Shown: positions 49,991 through 50,131 of the stretch, piece by piece
Layout of the letters: each line of letters opens with the position of its first letter
Numbering within the stretch: position 1 is the stretch's first letter
NCBI GenBank assembly: GCA_031421855.1
Contig: JANOPN010000022.1
Span: 1 to 50,131 of the forward strand
Length of the DNA: 50,131 bases
Direction: 5' to 3'
Origin: JAAFHN01 sp031421855
Lineage (GTDB): Bacteria; Pseudomonadota; Gammaproteobacteria; Burkholderiales; Burkholderiaceae_C
Made by a program: the position numbers and the translations under genes
Notes under the pieces: model-generated
Databases searched by the model: none
The model's input: only the letters and a program-made list of their open reading frames with translations
Told to the model about the DNA's origin: nothing

Positions 49991-50131
49991 ATGTCCGCCT
50001 CGCCGACCACGCCACGCTTCGTGTCTGAACCGCAGCGCCAGTTGCCAGTTTTTGGCGAATTTGATGTTTGCGTCCTCGGCGGCGGACCCGCCGGGCTTGC
50101 GGCGGCAACCACCGCTGCCAAGCTCGGGGCC
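49991..50131 (+). CDS. FAD-dependent oxidoreductase, 5' part only
   Basis: The first 47 codons of a gene cut by the window end, open to the last base. After a short N-terminal stretch comes FDVCVLGGGPAGLAAATTAAKLGA, a clear FAD-binding Rossmann motif. It is probably the next gene of the hydroxylase/Bug-receptor operon. In-frame GTG and CTG codons precede the ATG at 9-base intervals, so an upstream start is possible. Confidence 0.8.
   Translation, partial: MSASPTTPRFVSEPQRQLPVFGEFDVCVLGGGPAGLAAATTAAKLGA

Overview
The window looks like chromosomal DNA of a Betaproteobacterium, order Burkholderiales, most likely Comamonadaceae. This is inferred from the gene set: three tripartite-tricarboxylate (Bug) solute receptors, ClpS/ClpA next to an NADP isocitrate dehydrogenase, a B12-salvage operon, a gentisate-type hydroxylase and a copper cluster. 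Codon use is fairly high-GC throughout. I saw no rRNA, tRNA, CRISPR array, transposase or phage gene.

Layout. 1-1.2 kb: a class III CoA transferase. 1.2-6.4 kb (minus): a periplasmic copper cluster (small His-tailed protein, TolC-type lipoprotein, Tat-exported multicopper oxidase, cupredoxin, CusF-like protein, perhaps a 50-residue membrane peptide), preceded by a Cys/His-rich small protein. 6.4-10.7 kb: flavin monooxygenase, Bug receptor, threonine-synthase-like enzyme and a divergent LysR regulator. 10.9-19.6 kb: Fic protein, a membrane protein/XRE regulator pair with a palindromic operator, glutamate dehydrogenase, a DUF4143 ATPase behind two palindromes, DinB-like protein, an orphan ABC permease with a cytosine deaminase, and DUF1499. 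19.9-25.2 kb: clpS-clpA, icd, a Lys/Ala-rich exported peptide, DUF192.

25.3-36.1 kb: a vapBC-like pair whose toxin gene overlaps a Rieske oxygenase gene, then a glutamine-synthetase-like enzyme, a large Ser/Thr kinase with TPRs, a Bug receptor, an AHSA1-like protein, and a tightly overlapping minus-strand operon (amidohydrolase, YtkA-like protein, di-heme cytochrome). 36.2-46.2 kb: a [2Fe-2S] ferredoxin and a nine-gene cobalamin operon (btuB-cobU-btuF-btuC-btuD-cobO-cbiB-cobC-cobQ) under a cobalamin riboswitch. 46.2 kb to the end: MarR regulator, phosphodiester glycosidase, 3-hydroxybenzoate 6-monooxygenase-like flavoprotein, Bug receptor and the start of an FAD oxidoreductase.

The most unusual signal is a dispersed repeat of about 37 bp, present ten times. 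Eight copies lie between genes. One is read through as codons near the N-terminus of the ferredoxin, and one, read in the other orientation, supplies the last membrane helix of CbiB. A second family, about 101 bp with 13-15 bp terminal inverted repeats, occurs as two close copies and one diverged copy and resembles a non-autonomous mobile element. Other points of interest are the shared C-terminal histidines of four copper-cluster proteins, the paired 37-bp palindromes before the DUF4143 ATPase, and the ATGA overlap of a PIN toxin gene with an oxygenase gene.
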